Source: Melioribacteraceae bacterium (GTDB lineage: Bacteria > Bacteroidota > Ignavibacteria > Ignavibacteriales > Melioribacteraceae). Taken from it: a stretch of DNA of 64,000 bases. Shown here in pieces: positions 35,352 to 43,908 of the stretch; positions within the stretch are counted from its first letter, which is position 1; the number at the start of each line of letters is the position of its first letter. The notes beneath the pieces are model-generated. The model worked only from the letters and a program-made list of their open reading frames with translations, was not told the DNA's origin and made no database searches. Location of the stretch: contig WYBN01000012.1 of the NCBI GenBank assembly GCA_011525875.1, positions 496,001 through 560,000 of the forward strand, in the 5' to 3' direction. The position numbers and the translations under genes were made by a program.

Positions 35352-36602
35352 TTAAAAACTATATGAAAAATTAATTCCGAGCAGATGGGCAGATGAATTA
35401 TAAACACCGTTAAATTTTGCGCTGCCCGGCGAATACTCTTCTTCCGAGTTTGTTATTTTTCTTTCTTCGAATCTTAAGAACAAATAAGCAAGATCCACCG
35501 AAAGGCTTTCGGAAAATCTGTAACCGAAACCAATATTGAACCCGAGTCTATCAGCATCAGGCAGAGTTGGATCAAGTTTTTCATCTTTCACGGGATTGCT
35601 ATCATAAAATACTCCAGCACGAATATCAAGAGATTCGTCAAATTTATATTCGCCGCCTAATCTTCCTATCCAGCCGTTGCCATAATCCCGAATACTGCTT
35701 TGAATTAAATTATCTCCGTTTTCATCTTTGAAATCAAGGAATTCTACTTCAAGCTTGTCATAGCTATTCCATCCAACATATTGGAAATCGGCTGTAAGGG
35801 TCAGTTCGGGAGACATTAATGCGGCTAAACCGAAAGTGACGTTAAGCGGGGTTGTTAAAGGAGCTTTAATTTTTCCGGTAGGAAGAGCTGGACCGAGTTG
35901 AGAAGGGGCAGTCACATTAGCATCGCCTTCAAAATTCATTTCAACTTCGCTTCTGAAAGTCAAACCGAGTGAAAGTTCATTTGTTGGTTTAAATAGAACG
36001 CCTGCGGTATATCCGAAGCCGGTTCCGGTTCCTTCAAGTTCAATAACTGCATCCCCTTCGAAAGGAAGAATATCACTTTTTCTATGAATTATAACGTCGC
36101 CGTAGGTGATTACCGGTCCCCCTCCGATTGATAAATTATCACTGATTTTATATGCTACAACCGGTGTAAAGAAAAACGTTCGTATTTCTGTTTCAATTGC
36201 TAAGTATTTTCCTATCCAATTCTCATCCCAAAGCGTTCCGAGACCATAGGGGTTGTTGATGCTAAGCCCTGCAGAAAAATCTTCATTGAACTGGTGAGTA
36301 ACATATAAATTGATTGGGTTAAAAATCTGATCATCCATTTTCCATTCCTGGATAGATGGTGACGGTCCACGGAATGTGGAGCTTGGTTTTATCAATGTTA
36401 CACCGCCTAATATATGTGTTCCGGATAATTGCGTTAAACCGGCGGGATTAAAAAAAACAGCCGAAGGGTCATTCGCTAATGCGGTAAATGCACCGCCCAT
36501 AGCCATAGCCCTGGCGCTGTGTTCATTAATCTGAAATCCGCTTGAAAATATTGACCCGGAAAATAGAATCAATATCAAAATGGTTTGTAGAGTTTTTTTC
36601 AA
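35352..36602 (-). CDS. FadL/TodX-type outer-membrane transport protein
   Basis: 14-strand barrel family that imports long-chain fatty acids or hydrophobic compounds. Signal peptide 1-20, then SGFQINEHSARAMAMGGAFTALANDPSAVFFNPAGL, the classic FadL N-terminal hatch (quoted here in two joined motifs; key residues are G-F-Q at 22-24 and N-P-A-G-L near 52-56). The terminal Phe (NFSYSF) matches the barrel signal. It starts at TTG 36602 with AAGGAGGG six bases before, among the best ribosome sites in the window. Confidence 0.92.
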   Translation of the reverse strand: MKKTLQTILILILFSGSIFSSGFQINEHSARAMAMGGAFTALANDPSAVFFNPAGLTQLSGTHILGGVTLIKPSSTFRGPSPSIQEWKMDDQIFNPINLYVTHQFNEDFSAGLSINNPYGLGTLWDENWIGKYLAIETEIRTFFFTPVVAYKISDNLSIGGGPVITYGDVIIHRKSDILPFEGDAVIELEGTGTGFGYTAGVLFKPTNELSLGLTFRSEVEMNFEGDANVTAPSQLGPALPTGKIKAPLTTPLNVTFGLAALMSPELTLTADFQYVGWNSYDKLEVEFLDFKDENGDNLIQSSIRDYGNGWIGRLGGEYKFDESLDIRAGVFYDSNPVKDEKLDPTLPDADRLGFNIGFGYRFSESLSVDLAYLFLRFEERKITNSEEEYSPGSAKFNGVYNSSAHLLGINFSYSF

Positions 36603-36740
36603 GGTTTTCCCTCCTTAAATGTTTGGAATGATTTGTTGAATATAGTTATTTAAACGGAAAAAGAAAATAAGTCTTTTCATGTGAATAAGGTTAATGTTGC
36701 CATTATAAAAATATGAATATCCAATTTATTACGCTAATAA
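36603..36740 (-). other. 138-base gap between BCCP and the FadL gene
   Basis: AT-rich. It must contain the FadL promoter and its Shine-Dalgarno (AAGGAGGG at about 36608-36616, minus strand). No hairpin or small gene is evident. Confidence 0.4.
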
Positions 36741-37241
36741 TTATTCGATAGATAAGATAACATCGTCTTTCTCTACCGGGGAACCGGGTTTCTTGAATAT
36801 TTTTTTGATTTTGCCGGTAGCAGGCGATTTTAGATTGTTCTCCATTTTCATAGCTTCAAGAACGACAAGGTTATCACCGAGTTTTACTTCGTCGCCTTCC
36901 GCCTTTAAAATTTTTAATAACAGCCCGGGCATCGGGGAAGTCAGGTCGCGAAGATGATTTTCTTTGGATTTATTTTTCAGTACTTCTTCGGCTTTGTCTC
37001 GCAATTTTGTTTTAACCTTCAGTTCGATATAATTCCCGGCTATTAAAAACCCAAGTTTATCCCTATCGCTAAAAACAACTGTTATATCATAAACCTTATC
37101 CTCAATCTTCAGGAGATAAACATGTTCATTAATTTTGGAAAAATCAATTTCGATAGGCTCTTCATTGAAAACTAATTTTAATTCTTCAACGAATTTAATA
37201 GAATGTTTATTGTTTGCTATGTCCACTACAAATTCATTCAT
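36741..37241 (-). CDS. Biotin carboxyl carrier protein (acyl-CoA carboxylase subunit)
   Basis: 166 residues. The biotinyl domain (about 97-166) has the biotin site EAMKMEN with Lys122. Residues 1-95 resemble the domain that precedes biotinyl domains in propionyl-/acetyl-CoA carboxylase alpha chains, here encoded separately. It overlaps accC by 8 bases. The carboxyltransferase that would complete the enzyme is not in this window, so the acyl-CoA substrate cannot be named. Confidence 0.9.
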   Translation of the reverse strand: MNEFVVDIANNKHSIKFVEELKLVFNEEPIEIDFSKINEHVYLLKIEDKVYDITVVFSDRDKLGFLIAGNYIELKVKTKLRDKAEEVLKNKSKENHLRDLTSPMPGLLLKILKAEGDEVKLGDNLVVLEAMKMENNLKSPATGKIKKIFKKPGSPVEKDDVILSIE

Positions 37242-38724
37242 TCTCTTCTATACGGCTCCAATTAGTATGGCAATTTGCAGCGGGTACGAAAGTAATTCTT
37301 TTCCTTTTAATAATTGCCGCCAATACAGAAGCGGCTCTTACATACTCTTCCGGAGTATTTTGCTGCCACTTATCTGGCGTATTAGGCTGAAACTCATCAT
37401 TTATAAAATTGATTGAGTAGGAAGCATCTATAAATTTATTATGCTTCAAAATCCATTTGCAGACCGGAATATTTGTAACAACCCCGGCAATTTGATATTC
37501 ATTTAAAGCGCGTTTCATACGGGCTAATGCTTCCCCCCTGTCTTTCCCCCACGTTATCACTTTCGATAAGAGAGAATCATAATAAATAGTTATGTCCGAG
37601 TGTAGATCAATGCCTCTGTCTATCCTGATGCCTGCGCCAGAGGGCATCCGGTGATGTAATATCTTTCCAGTAGAAGGTGAAAAATCTCTATTACCGTCTT
37701 CAGAACAGATTCTACACTCGAGGGCATGAGCATTAATTTTGATCTGATTCTGCCGATAGCTCAGTTTATTTCCTGCCGCAATTTTTATCTGTTCTTTGAC
37801 TATGTCAATGCCGGTAACAGCTTCCGTTACCGGATGTTCCACCTGAAGCCTTGTGTTCATCTCAAGAAAATAAAAATTCATTCCGCTGTCAACAAGAAAT
37901 TCAATTGTTCCGGCATTTCTATATCCGCTGATCTTAGCGGCTTTTACGGCAGCTTGAGTAAGCTTCTTCCGGGTATTATCGTCAATAGAAGGCGAAGGGC
38001 TTTCTTCAATTATTTTCTGATGGCGCCTCTGAATAGAACATTCACGTTCGAACAGATGAACAGTATTTCCCTGTTGATCTGCCAGAATTTGCACTTCAAT
38101 GTGTTTTGGATTAAGGATGTACTTTTCTATAAAAACATCTCTGCTGCCAAATGCTTTTTCAACTTCATTGGAAGCATTTTCGAATGATGACTCCAGTTCA
38201 TCTCTGTTCTTAACAAGCCGCATTCCTTTACCACCGCCGCCTGCAGAAGCTTTAAGCATTATTGGATATCCGATACTTTCTCCGATTTCAACTGCTTCTT
38301 CTAAATTCTTTACGGCTTCCAAAGAGCCCGGGACTATCGGCACGCCATGCATACTCATTAATTTTCGAGCTTCCGTTTTATTCCCCATAATTTTTACGGA
38401 ATGAGAGGTTGGTCCTATAAAGCTTATGCCGGTTTTTTCAAGAGACTCAATAAATTTAGCATTCTCCGAAAGGAAACCGTAACCGGGATGAATCGCGTCA
38501 GCTTTAATCTTTATTGCCAATTCGATTATTTTTGAGTGATTCAAATATGCTTCATTCGGTTTATCGGACATTATACAATATGCTTCGTCGGCTGTTCTGA
38601 CATGAAGTGAATTTTTATCGAATTGCGAATAAACCACGGCGGATTTGATACCAAGTTCGCTGCAGGCTTTAATAATTCTAACGGCAATTTCGCCGCGATT
38701 GGGTATAAGTATTTTTTTGAACAT
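37234..38724 (-). CDS. accC: Biotin carboxylase subunit
   Basis: ATP-dependent carboxylation of biotin. N-terminal domain FKKILIPNRGEIAVRIIKAC, then the ATP-grasp core with ASAGGGGKGMRLV and FLEMNTRLQVEHPVTE. A C-terminal extension beyond 445 residues ends in VPAANCHTNWSRIEENE, as in alpha chains of acyl-CoA carboxylases rather than plain AccC. It overlaps BCCP and starts one base after mutS2's stop. Confidence 0.94.
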   Translation of the reverse strand: MFKKILIPNRGEIAVRIIKACSELGIKSAVVYSQFDKNSLHVRTADEAYCIMSDKPNEAYLNHSKIIELAIKIKADAIHPGYGFLSENAKFIESLEKTGISFIGPTSHSVKIMGNKTEARKLMSMHGVPIVPGSLEAVKNLEEAVEIGESIGYPIMLKASAGGGGKGMRLVKNRDELESSFENASNEVEKAFGSRDVFIEKYILNPKHIEVQILADQQGNTVHLFERECSIQRRHQKIIEESPSPSIDDNTRKKLTQAAVKAAKISGYRNAGTIEFLVDSGMNFYFLEMNTRLQVEHPVTEAVTGIDIVKEQIKIAAGNKLSYRQNQIKINAHALECRICSEDGNRDFSPSTGKILHHRMPSGAGIRIDRGIDLHSDITIYYDSLLSKVITWGKDRGEALARMKRALNEYQIAGVVTNIPVCKWILKHNKFIDASYSINFINDEFQPNTPDKWQQNTPEEYVRAASVLAAIIKRKRITFVPAANCHTNWSRIEENE

Positions 38725-38725
38725 A

Positions 38726-41065
38726 TTATTTCAGTTCAACTATTGTAATCCCTTCCCCGCCTTGTTCTATTGGAGCGTAGTAAAAGCCCTTTACAACATC
38801 ATGTCCGGCGAGTAAATCTTTTACCATTTTCTTTAATACACCGTTGCCTTTGCCGTGCAGAATTTCCACCCGATTAACGTTGTTAGTATAAGCATTATCG
38901 ATGTATTTCAAAACTACTAAATCAGCTTCTTCTGGTTTTTTGCCGCGGATATCCAAACGCGATGGAAGATACTCGGCTGAATATTTTGCGGAGTTATAAT
39001 TATCGATCTCCACTTCCTTTCTTTCAGTGTGTTCAATCTCATCAATGGTAACGTTTATCTTAATAGTTCCCGCGTCAAGTAAAATCTTTTCGCCTTTTAT
39101 CATGATGATTTCACCGGTAGTATTAGTGTTTTTTATTAATACTCTATCTCCGGTCGAAAATTCTTTTTTTATCGCGGGTAGTTTTGTTTTAATTTTTTCA
39201 AAAGCCAATTCGTGCTCATTCTTAATGGCTTCAATTTTTTCCCTTTCCGCTTTAACTACTTCCTTGGCAGCGTTGGACTCAACAATTTTTTTAATTACGT
39301 TTTCAACTTTTCTGTTAACATCTTTAAGATATCTCTCTGCATTTTCTTTTGCTTCGCTAAGCAGAGTCTTTCTTTCCTTTTCAAATTTTTCAATCTGTCT
39401 TGAATATAGATTTGCCAATCCGGTAAGCCTGACATTTTCTCTTTCGTACGTTTTCAGCTTTTCGTTCAACGAATTCGATTTTTTTTCAAGTTCGATCAGA
39501 AAATCCTCTACCTTATTTTTATTTACATCGAGATGCTCTTTGGAAAGATCGATCATCTCCCTTTCGAAGCCGATCTTTTCAGCTACTTCAAAGGCATAGC
39601 TCGAACCCGGGGTGCCCTGGCTAAAAATATATGTCGGTTTTAAGTTTCCAGAATCAAATATCATTGAAGAATTTTCAAAATATTTTTGTTCGTTCGCAAC
39701 AAGTTTTAAACTGCCATGATGTGTAGTAGAAAGCACGAGGGCTCCCAATTGACTAAGTTTAATCAGTATAGCAGCGGCAAGAGCTGCTCCTTCGGCAGGG
39801 TCTGTGCCAGTGCCTATCTCGTCAATCAGCACTAAACTTTTATTATCGGCTTTGCTCAAAATGGATTTTATGTTAGTCAGATGAGAACTGAAAGTACTCA
39901 GATCGTCCTCCAGCGATTGCCTATCGCCGATATCAATCAATATTTTCTCAAACAATTTAAAATTCGAATCGGGATGAATAGGCAAATGAAGACCTGCTTT
40001 TAGCATTAAGGTTAATAGACCAATGGTCTTCAGTACAACCGTCTTGCCTCCCGCGTTTGGTCCTGTAATAATTATGACGCGCTGTTTATCTATTTCGAAA
40101 TTGAGAGGCACGGTTTTTTCTCTGCCTAATTTTTTTAAGAGAAGAGGATGACGAGCGTCTATCAATTTAATTTTTTCACCATCATTCAAAGTCGGGAAAG
40201 CGCCGATGATCTCAAGTGAGTATTTTGCCTTAGCAAATACCGCATCAATTTCGCAGACTGTGTCAAGCGAATGTTTAAGCTTCTCCGCATTGCTGCCGAT
40301 GTATTTAGTAATGCTTTTGAGAATTCTTTCCACTTCCCGCTTCTCGGCAAATCTCAAAGACAGGATCTCATTATTCAATTCGAGCGTTTCTTCCGGCTCG
40401 ATATAGACAGTCTGTCCGGTCGCTGATTCCGAATGGATAAATCCCCTCACATGCCGCTTATGTTCCGCTTTAATGGGCAAAACAATTCTTTCGTCTCGCA
40501 GTGTAACGAATTCTTCCTGAACAAGATATGCTTCGCTCAATTTCTTTAGAATTCTGTTCACCGTTTTGCGCAGCTGCTCGCTTTTATCAATAATATTTTT
40601 TCGAATTTCTTTAAGCTCATTACTTGCCGTGTCCTTTATCTCATTAGAATCGGTAAAAATTCTATCAATATGATTCTCAAACACTTTATCTATGAATAAC
40701 AGATGAGAAAAATCATTGTACAGGCTGGTGGATTGAGCATTATTTTTTAAGTAAACTAACAGCTGACGTGAGATAACAGATAAATCAAGAACGCTTCTTA
40801 TTTGCTCAATGCTAAGAATAGAACCCTCAATAACGGCGCGTGAAAGAACTTCATTTAAATTGGGAAGATAGTTGATAGGAGGAATATCATTTTCAATCAG
40901 CAGATTTTTAGCTTCGGTTATTAGATTTCCGCTTCGGATAATATCTTCTTTTGAATCAAGAGAAAGCGTTGTTAAAATCTTCTCTTTGCCAAGATCCGTT
41001 ATTGTGTAACCGGCAATAAATTCTAAAATTTTGTGAAATTCTAAATCGTCATTTCTTGCAATCAT
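38726..41065 (-). CDS. mutS2: Endonuclease MutS2
   Basis: MutS-like ATPase linked to recombination control and ribosome rescue in other bacteria. Core domain 1-310, ATPase about 320-520 with Walker A GPNAGGKTVVLKT and Walker B LVLIDEIGTGTDP, then a long coiled coil (about 520-640) and the C-terminal Smr domain (about 700-779: RLDIRGKKPEEAD, LHGKGNG-type loop as ILHGKGNGVLKK). The LDxR form of the first Smr motif replaces the more common LDLHG. The 779-residue length is normal. Confidence 0.95.
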   Translation of the reverse strand: MIARNDDLEFHKILEFIAGYTITDLGKEKILTTLSLDSKEDIIRSGNLITEAKNLLIENDIPPINYLPNLNEVLSRAVIEGSILSIEQIRSVLDLSVISRQLLVYLKNNAQSTSLYNDFSHLLFIDKVFENHIDRIFTDSNEIKDTASNELKEIRKNIIDKSEQLRKTVNRILKKLSEAYLVQEEFVTLRDERIVLPIKAEHKRHVRGFIHSESATGQTVYIEPEETLELNNEILSLRFAEKREVERILKSITKYIGSNAEKLKHSLDTVCEIDAVFAKAKYSLEIIGAFPTLNDGEKIKLIDARHPLLLKKLGREKTVPLNFEIDKQRVIIITGPNAGGKTVVLKTIGLLTLMLKAGLHLPIHPDSNFKLFEKILIDIGDRQSLEDDLSTFSSHLTNIKSILSKADNKSLVLIDEIGTGTDPAEGAALAAAILIKLSQLGALVLSTTHHGSLKLVANEQKYFENSSMIFDSGNLKPTYIFSQGTPGSSYAFEVAEKIGFEREMIDLSKEHLDVNKNKVEDFLIELEKKSNSLNEKLKTYERENVRLTGLANLYSRQIEKFEKERKTLLSEAKENAERYLKDVNRKVENVIKKIVESNAAKEVVKAEREKIEAIKNEHELAFEKIKTKLPAIKKEFSTGDRVLIKNTNTTGEIIMIKGEKILLDAGTIKINVTIDEIEHTERKEVEIDNYNSAKYSAEYLPSRLDIRGKKPEEADLVVLKYIDNAYTNNVNRVEILHGKGNGVLKKMVKDLLAGHDVVKGFYYAPIEQGGEGITIVELK

Positions 41066-41074
41066 AGAATAAAA

Positions 41075-41602
41075 TTAAATCTCCTCCGCTGATTCTTTGC
41101 TCTCGATAAAATCTTTGATAAAATCCTGCGCCTTAGCATCGGAACCCATAATTAAATCAACCGACAACGGAATTACGGAATAGACTTTTTGGTATAAAAG
41201 AGAACCCTTTCTTGCGCTACTATTCGGCATTTGAAAAAGATTTAACAATAGCAGAAGACCGCTAAGGAAGAAAATTATTTGTAAGATACCGGCTAAACCA
41301 CCAAGCAGCTGATTTACAAATCGGTTAACTTTATCGAAGGGGTGAATGATTCTTTTTAGAACGGAAAAAATGAGTATAACCGCAATAAAAATTAAAAAAC
41401 CGGCTGAAATATTAGCTAAATACATTTCATTATTAAGAAGCGGCGCTATAATTTTGCTGAAACTTTCCGAGAAATGATATGCTAAAAAAATGCCCAGTAC
41501 AAAACCGAAAATTCCGATTAATTTTCTTACGAAACCGTCTTTATAACCTAATATGAAACCAACGGCAATGACTAATAAAATTAAATAATCAACGTAGTTC
41601 AA
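41075..41602 (-). CDS. CvpA family membrane protein
   Basis: 175 residues with four membrane helices (about 4-22, 28-48, 63-83, 102-125). The start NYVDYLILLVIAVGFILGYKDG and FGFVLGIFLAYHFS are typical of CvpA, a family linked to colicin V export and envelope stress; its molecular role is unclear. It uses TTG 41602, overlapping the yqeY stop (TTGA). The pairing cvpA-mutS2 is common in bacteria. Confidence 0.87.
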   Translation of the reverse strand: MNYVDYLILLVIAVGFILGYKDGFVRKLIGIFGFVLGIFLAYHFSESFSKIIAPLLNNEMYLANISAGFLIFIAVILIFSVLKRIIHPFDKVNRFVNQLLGGLAGILQIIFFLSGLLLLLNLFQMPNSSARKGSLLYQKVYSVIPLSVDLIMGSDAKAQDFIKDFIESKESAEEI

Positions 41603-42051
41603 TTGTCATTCAAAACAAGTTCTACAATATCTTTTACCAATTTGCCGTCTGCTTTGCCTTTGAAAGTTTTGGCAGCCACCGGCATCAGCATGGCGAAGTC
41701 TGAGCTGGTCTTTGCATTAATCTGCTGAGCAAGCAATTTAATTTCTTCAATCAATTCTTCGCGCGACAGCTGTTTGGGCAAATATCCGGAAATGATCTTC
41801 AGTTCTTCTTCTTCTTTTTGTGCAAGTTCTTCTCTGCCTGCATTTCTAAATTGTTCAATCGAATCTTTCCTTTTTTTCGCAGCCTTATTTAAAATATCTA
41901 ATTCAACTTCGGCAGTCATGTCTTTGCCGCTGCCGCTTTTCTCAAATTCTAATATAGAAGCACGGATAGAGCGTATTGTCTGAAGCCGCAGTTTGTCGCC
42001 CGATTTCATTGCTTCTTTAAGATCGAAATTAATTTTTTCGATAAGATTCAT
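41599..42051 (-). CDS. GatB/YqeY domain protein
   Basis: 150 residues from ATG 42051: LIEKINFDLKEAMKSGDKLR, then the family motif YLPKQLSREEL and a C-terminal helical YqeY domain ending MPVAAKTFKGKADGKLVKD. It resembles the tail domain of amidotransferase GatB, but its own function is not established. The start is fixed by GAGGTGA; a longer frame to 42111 would read through a terminator hairpin. It overlaps cvpA by four bases. Confidence 0.9.
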   Translation of the reverse strand: MNLIEKINFDLKEAMKSGDKLRLQTIRSIRASILEFEKSGSGKDMTAEVELDILNKAAKKRKDSIEQFRNAGREELAQKEEEELKIISGYLPKQLSREELIEEIKLLAQQINAKTSSDFAMLMPVAAKTFKGKADGKLVKDIVELVLNDN

Positions 42052-42053
42052 AC

Positions 42054-42060
42054 TCACCTC
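42054..42060 (-). promoter_or_regulatory. Ribosome binding site of yqeY abutting a terminator
   Basis: GAGGTGA ends two bases before ATG 42051 and begins directly after the T9 tract of the hairpin at 42070-42095, leaving no room for a promoter between them. Confidence 0.7.
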
Positions 42061-42095
42061 AAAAAAAAAGGCAGGCTTTAATAAAAGAGCCTGCC
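42061..42095 (-). terminator. Intrinsic terminator between exbD2 and yqeY
   Basis: GGCAGGCT and AGCCTGCC form an 8-bp GC-rich stem (42070-42077 with 42088-42095), and on the minus strand it is followed by nine T. This is the clearest rho-independent terminator in the window. It would end the exbB-exbD-exbD transcript, or attenuate read-through into yqeY-cvpA-mutS2-accC. Confidence 0.85.
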
Positions 42096-42118
42096 CAATC
42101 TGAAAATCCAAAAATGTT

Positions 42119-42532
42119 TTACTCTTTTATATAAGCCGAATAATTAATTCGCCGGGCGTCTGCCTTTCTCAACTGCTGCTGAATATCGGTAACAATTCCC
42201 ATCTCAGAACCTTTGTCTATTCTCAACGAAACAATTACCTGGGGTAATTCAACTCTTTTACGATACATTATTGTCTGTATCTCGTCAATCTGAACTATTG
42301 AATCATTCAACTGAATTCTACCGTCTCTTCCGACCCAGATATAAGATACCAGTCTTTTATTTTCTATCTTCTCCAAGGATTCTGCTTCCGGCAATTTATA
42401 TTGAACGAAAACATCAATCTCTCTTAAAGTAGTGACGACCATAAAAAATAAAAGCAGCATGAAAACAATATCCGGCAGCGAAGCAGTTGGAATATTTTGT
42501 TTTGTGGAAGCGCGTTTTTTTTCAAATTTCAT
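42119..42532 (-). CDS. exbD: ExbD/TolR-type transport protein 2
   Basis: 137 residues: short cytoplasmic N-terminus, one membrane helix (about 18-38, SLPDIVFMLLLFFMVVTTLR) with the conserved Asp in its first turn (PDIVF), and a periplasmic domain. It works with ExbB to use the proton gradient to energise outer-membrane TonB-type transport or Tol-like functions. It lies 15 bases after the first exbD. Confidence 0.93.
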   Translation of the reverse strand: MKFEKKRASTKQNIPTASLPDIVFMLLLFFMVVTTLREIDVFVQYKLPEAESLEKIENKRLVSYIWVGRDGRIQLNDSIVQIDEIQTIMYRKRVELPQVIVSLRIDKGSEMGIVTDIQQQLRKADARRINYSAYIKE

Positions 42533-42547
42533 CTTAAATCCTTACAA

Positions 42548-43078
42548 TTATTTTACTTTTTCGGGTTCGGCAATTGAAATAATTTCCCACACTTTTTCTC
42601 TTACTTCCTTTCTTTCTTCATCATTCGTATCAAGATATTTTTTACCGTACATTTCAAAAGAGACTTTGTCTTTCACCTCGGCATATGCCAGCCTAACTTG
42701 ATCAAGTGCTTGAATGTAAAGGTTATAATTCGTCTTCCTGTCAGTTTTGATCGAAACAATTAATTTCTTGTTTTTTGGTTGCTCAAGTTTGCTTTCGATA
42801 CGTGGAATAAGCGCTTCTTTTATTTGAGGAATAGCAATAACCTCTTTATCAAGAAGCACATCTCCGTTTTCGTTTATCAACAGCGCCGCCATTCTGTCTT
42901 TAGATATGGGAACAAGCTCTTGATCCTCCGTAAATTCAGGCAGAACAATTCCGATACCGCTGTCAACGTCAATCACAGTAGCCACTAGGAAGAAGAGTAA
43001 AAGCAGGAAAGCTATATCTGCCATCGAACTGGAAGGAATTTCCGCTTCCCTTATACCGCCTTTCTTTATTTTAACCAT
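42548..43078 (-). CDS. exbD: ExbD/TolR-type transport protein 1
   Basis: 176 residues: membrane helix about 17-37 (SSMADIAFLLLLFFLVATVI) with the conserved proton-path Asp (ADIAF), then an enlarged periplasmic domain of about 135 residues. It is the longer of two ExbD paralogues in tandem. The pair probably forms a heteromeric motor with the upstream ExbB. A tonB gene is not present in the window. Confidence 0.93.
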   Translation of the reverse strand: MVKIKKGGIREAEIPSSSMADIAFLLLLFFLVATVIDVDSGIGIVLPEFTEDQELVPISKDRMAALLINENGDVLLDKEVIAIPQIKEALIPRIESKLEQPKNKKLIVSIKTDRKTNYNLYIQALDQVRLAYAEVKDKVSFEMYGKKYLDTNDEERKEVREKVWEIISIAEPEKVK

Positions 43079-43098
43079 TTTTTTTGATCCGCATTAAA

Positions 43099-43782
43099 TT
43101 ATTTTTTCATTGCATAAAGTGTATCAATTAACTCAATCGAGCTTTCTTCCATATCAGCTACAAGCTTATCAATTCTTGAAATAAAATAGTTATAGAAAAC
43201 CTGGAGAATGATAGCCGACACTAGTCCGAAAAGAGTGGTCAACAAAGCAACAGAAATACCACCGGCAACAATAGCGGGAGAAATTTGTGCGGCTTCTTTA
43301 ATAGCGTCGAACGCTTCGATCATACCTTGAACCGTTCCAGTAAACCCAAGCATTGGCGCAATAGTGATGAATGTTGAAATCCATATCAAGCCTCTTTCTA
43401 AGAATCCCATTTCAATAGCGCCGTAAGCCATGATGGCTTTCTCCGCAGCTTCAACACCTTCATCAGCACGCAGCAGACCCGCATGGAAAACACTTGCAAT
43501 AGAACCGCGCGTGTTCTCGCATACTTTCATTGCTTCTTGAACTCCGCCCTTCTGAAGAGCATCTTTGACTTGAAGAATAAATTTTTTGGTATTCATGCTT
43601 GCTCGCGATAAAGTCCATAACCTCTCAAGGCAGAAGCCGAGTCCGATTACAAGTGAACCTAAAATAGGCCACATAAACCCGCCGCCTTCAACGAACTTAT
43701 TCTGTAAGTAAGTAAGAATTCCGGTCTCCTGTGTTTGAGCTAAAACGTAGGAAACAAAGCCGTAAATTTCTGAGAGTAACAT
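43099..43782 (-). CDS. exbB: MotA/TolQ/ExbB proton-channel protein
   Basis: 227 residues with three membrane helices (about 33-55, 130-152, 170-195). The channel signature MLGFTGTVQGMIEAFDAI followed by GGISVALLTTLFGLVSAI is intact. ATG 43782 is chosen because GGAGG lies nine bases before it; the in-frame TTG at 43791 would touch that site with no spacer. It leads the exbB-exbD-exbD operon. Confidence 0.93.
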   Translation of the reverse strand: MLLSEIYGFVSYVLAQTQETGILTYLQNKFVEGGGFMWPILGSLVIGLGFCLERLWTLSRASMNTKKFILQVKDALQKGGVQEAMKVCENTRGSIASVFHAGLLRADEGVEAAEKAIMAYGAIEMGFLERGLIWISTFITIAPMLGFTGTVQGMIEAFDAIKEAAQISPAIVAGGISVALLTTLFGLVSAIILQVFYNYFISRIDKLVADMEESSIELIDTLYAMKK

Positions 43783-43791
43783 AAGGGACAA

Positions 43792-43796
43792 CCTCC
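43792..43796 (-). promoter_or_regulatory. Ribosome binding site of exbB
   Basis: GGAGG on the minus strand, nine bases from ATG 43782. It excludes the adjacent TTG 43791 as the start. Confidence 0.65.
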
Positions 43797-43908
43797 AAAG
43801 TTATTTATTTGTTTGATTTTCGTGTGCTAAAATAATGAAAAATAATTGGTTAATACTATTGATTCTGATGACAAAAGTCAATAAATAATTTTTCCCAGTA
43901 AAATATAG

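Noticed and set aside
37726..38187. 153-codon plus-strand frame opposite accC
   Set aside because: Antisense shadow; accC motifs on the other strand are complete.
39027..39599. 190-codon plus-strand frame opposite mutS2
   Set aside because: Ser/Phe/Ile-rich antisense shadow of the lysine- and glutamate-rich coiled coil of MutS2.
42052..42111. N-terminal extension of yqeY
   Set aside because: It would run through a terminator hairpin and T tract; the GAGGTGA site and family start both point to ATG 42051.
43783..43791. TTG 43791 as the exbB start
   Set aside because: It touches the GGAGG ribosome site with no spacer; ATG 43782 has normal spacing.
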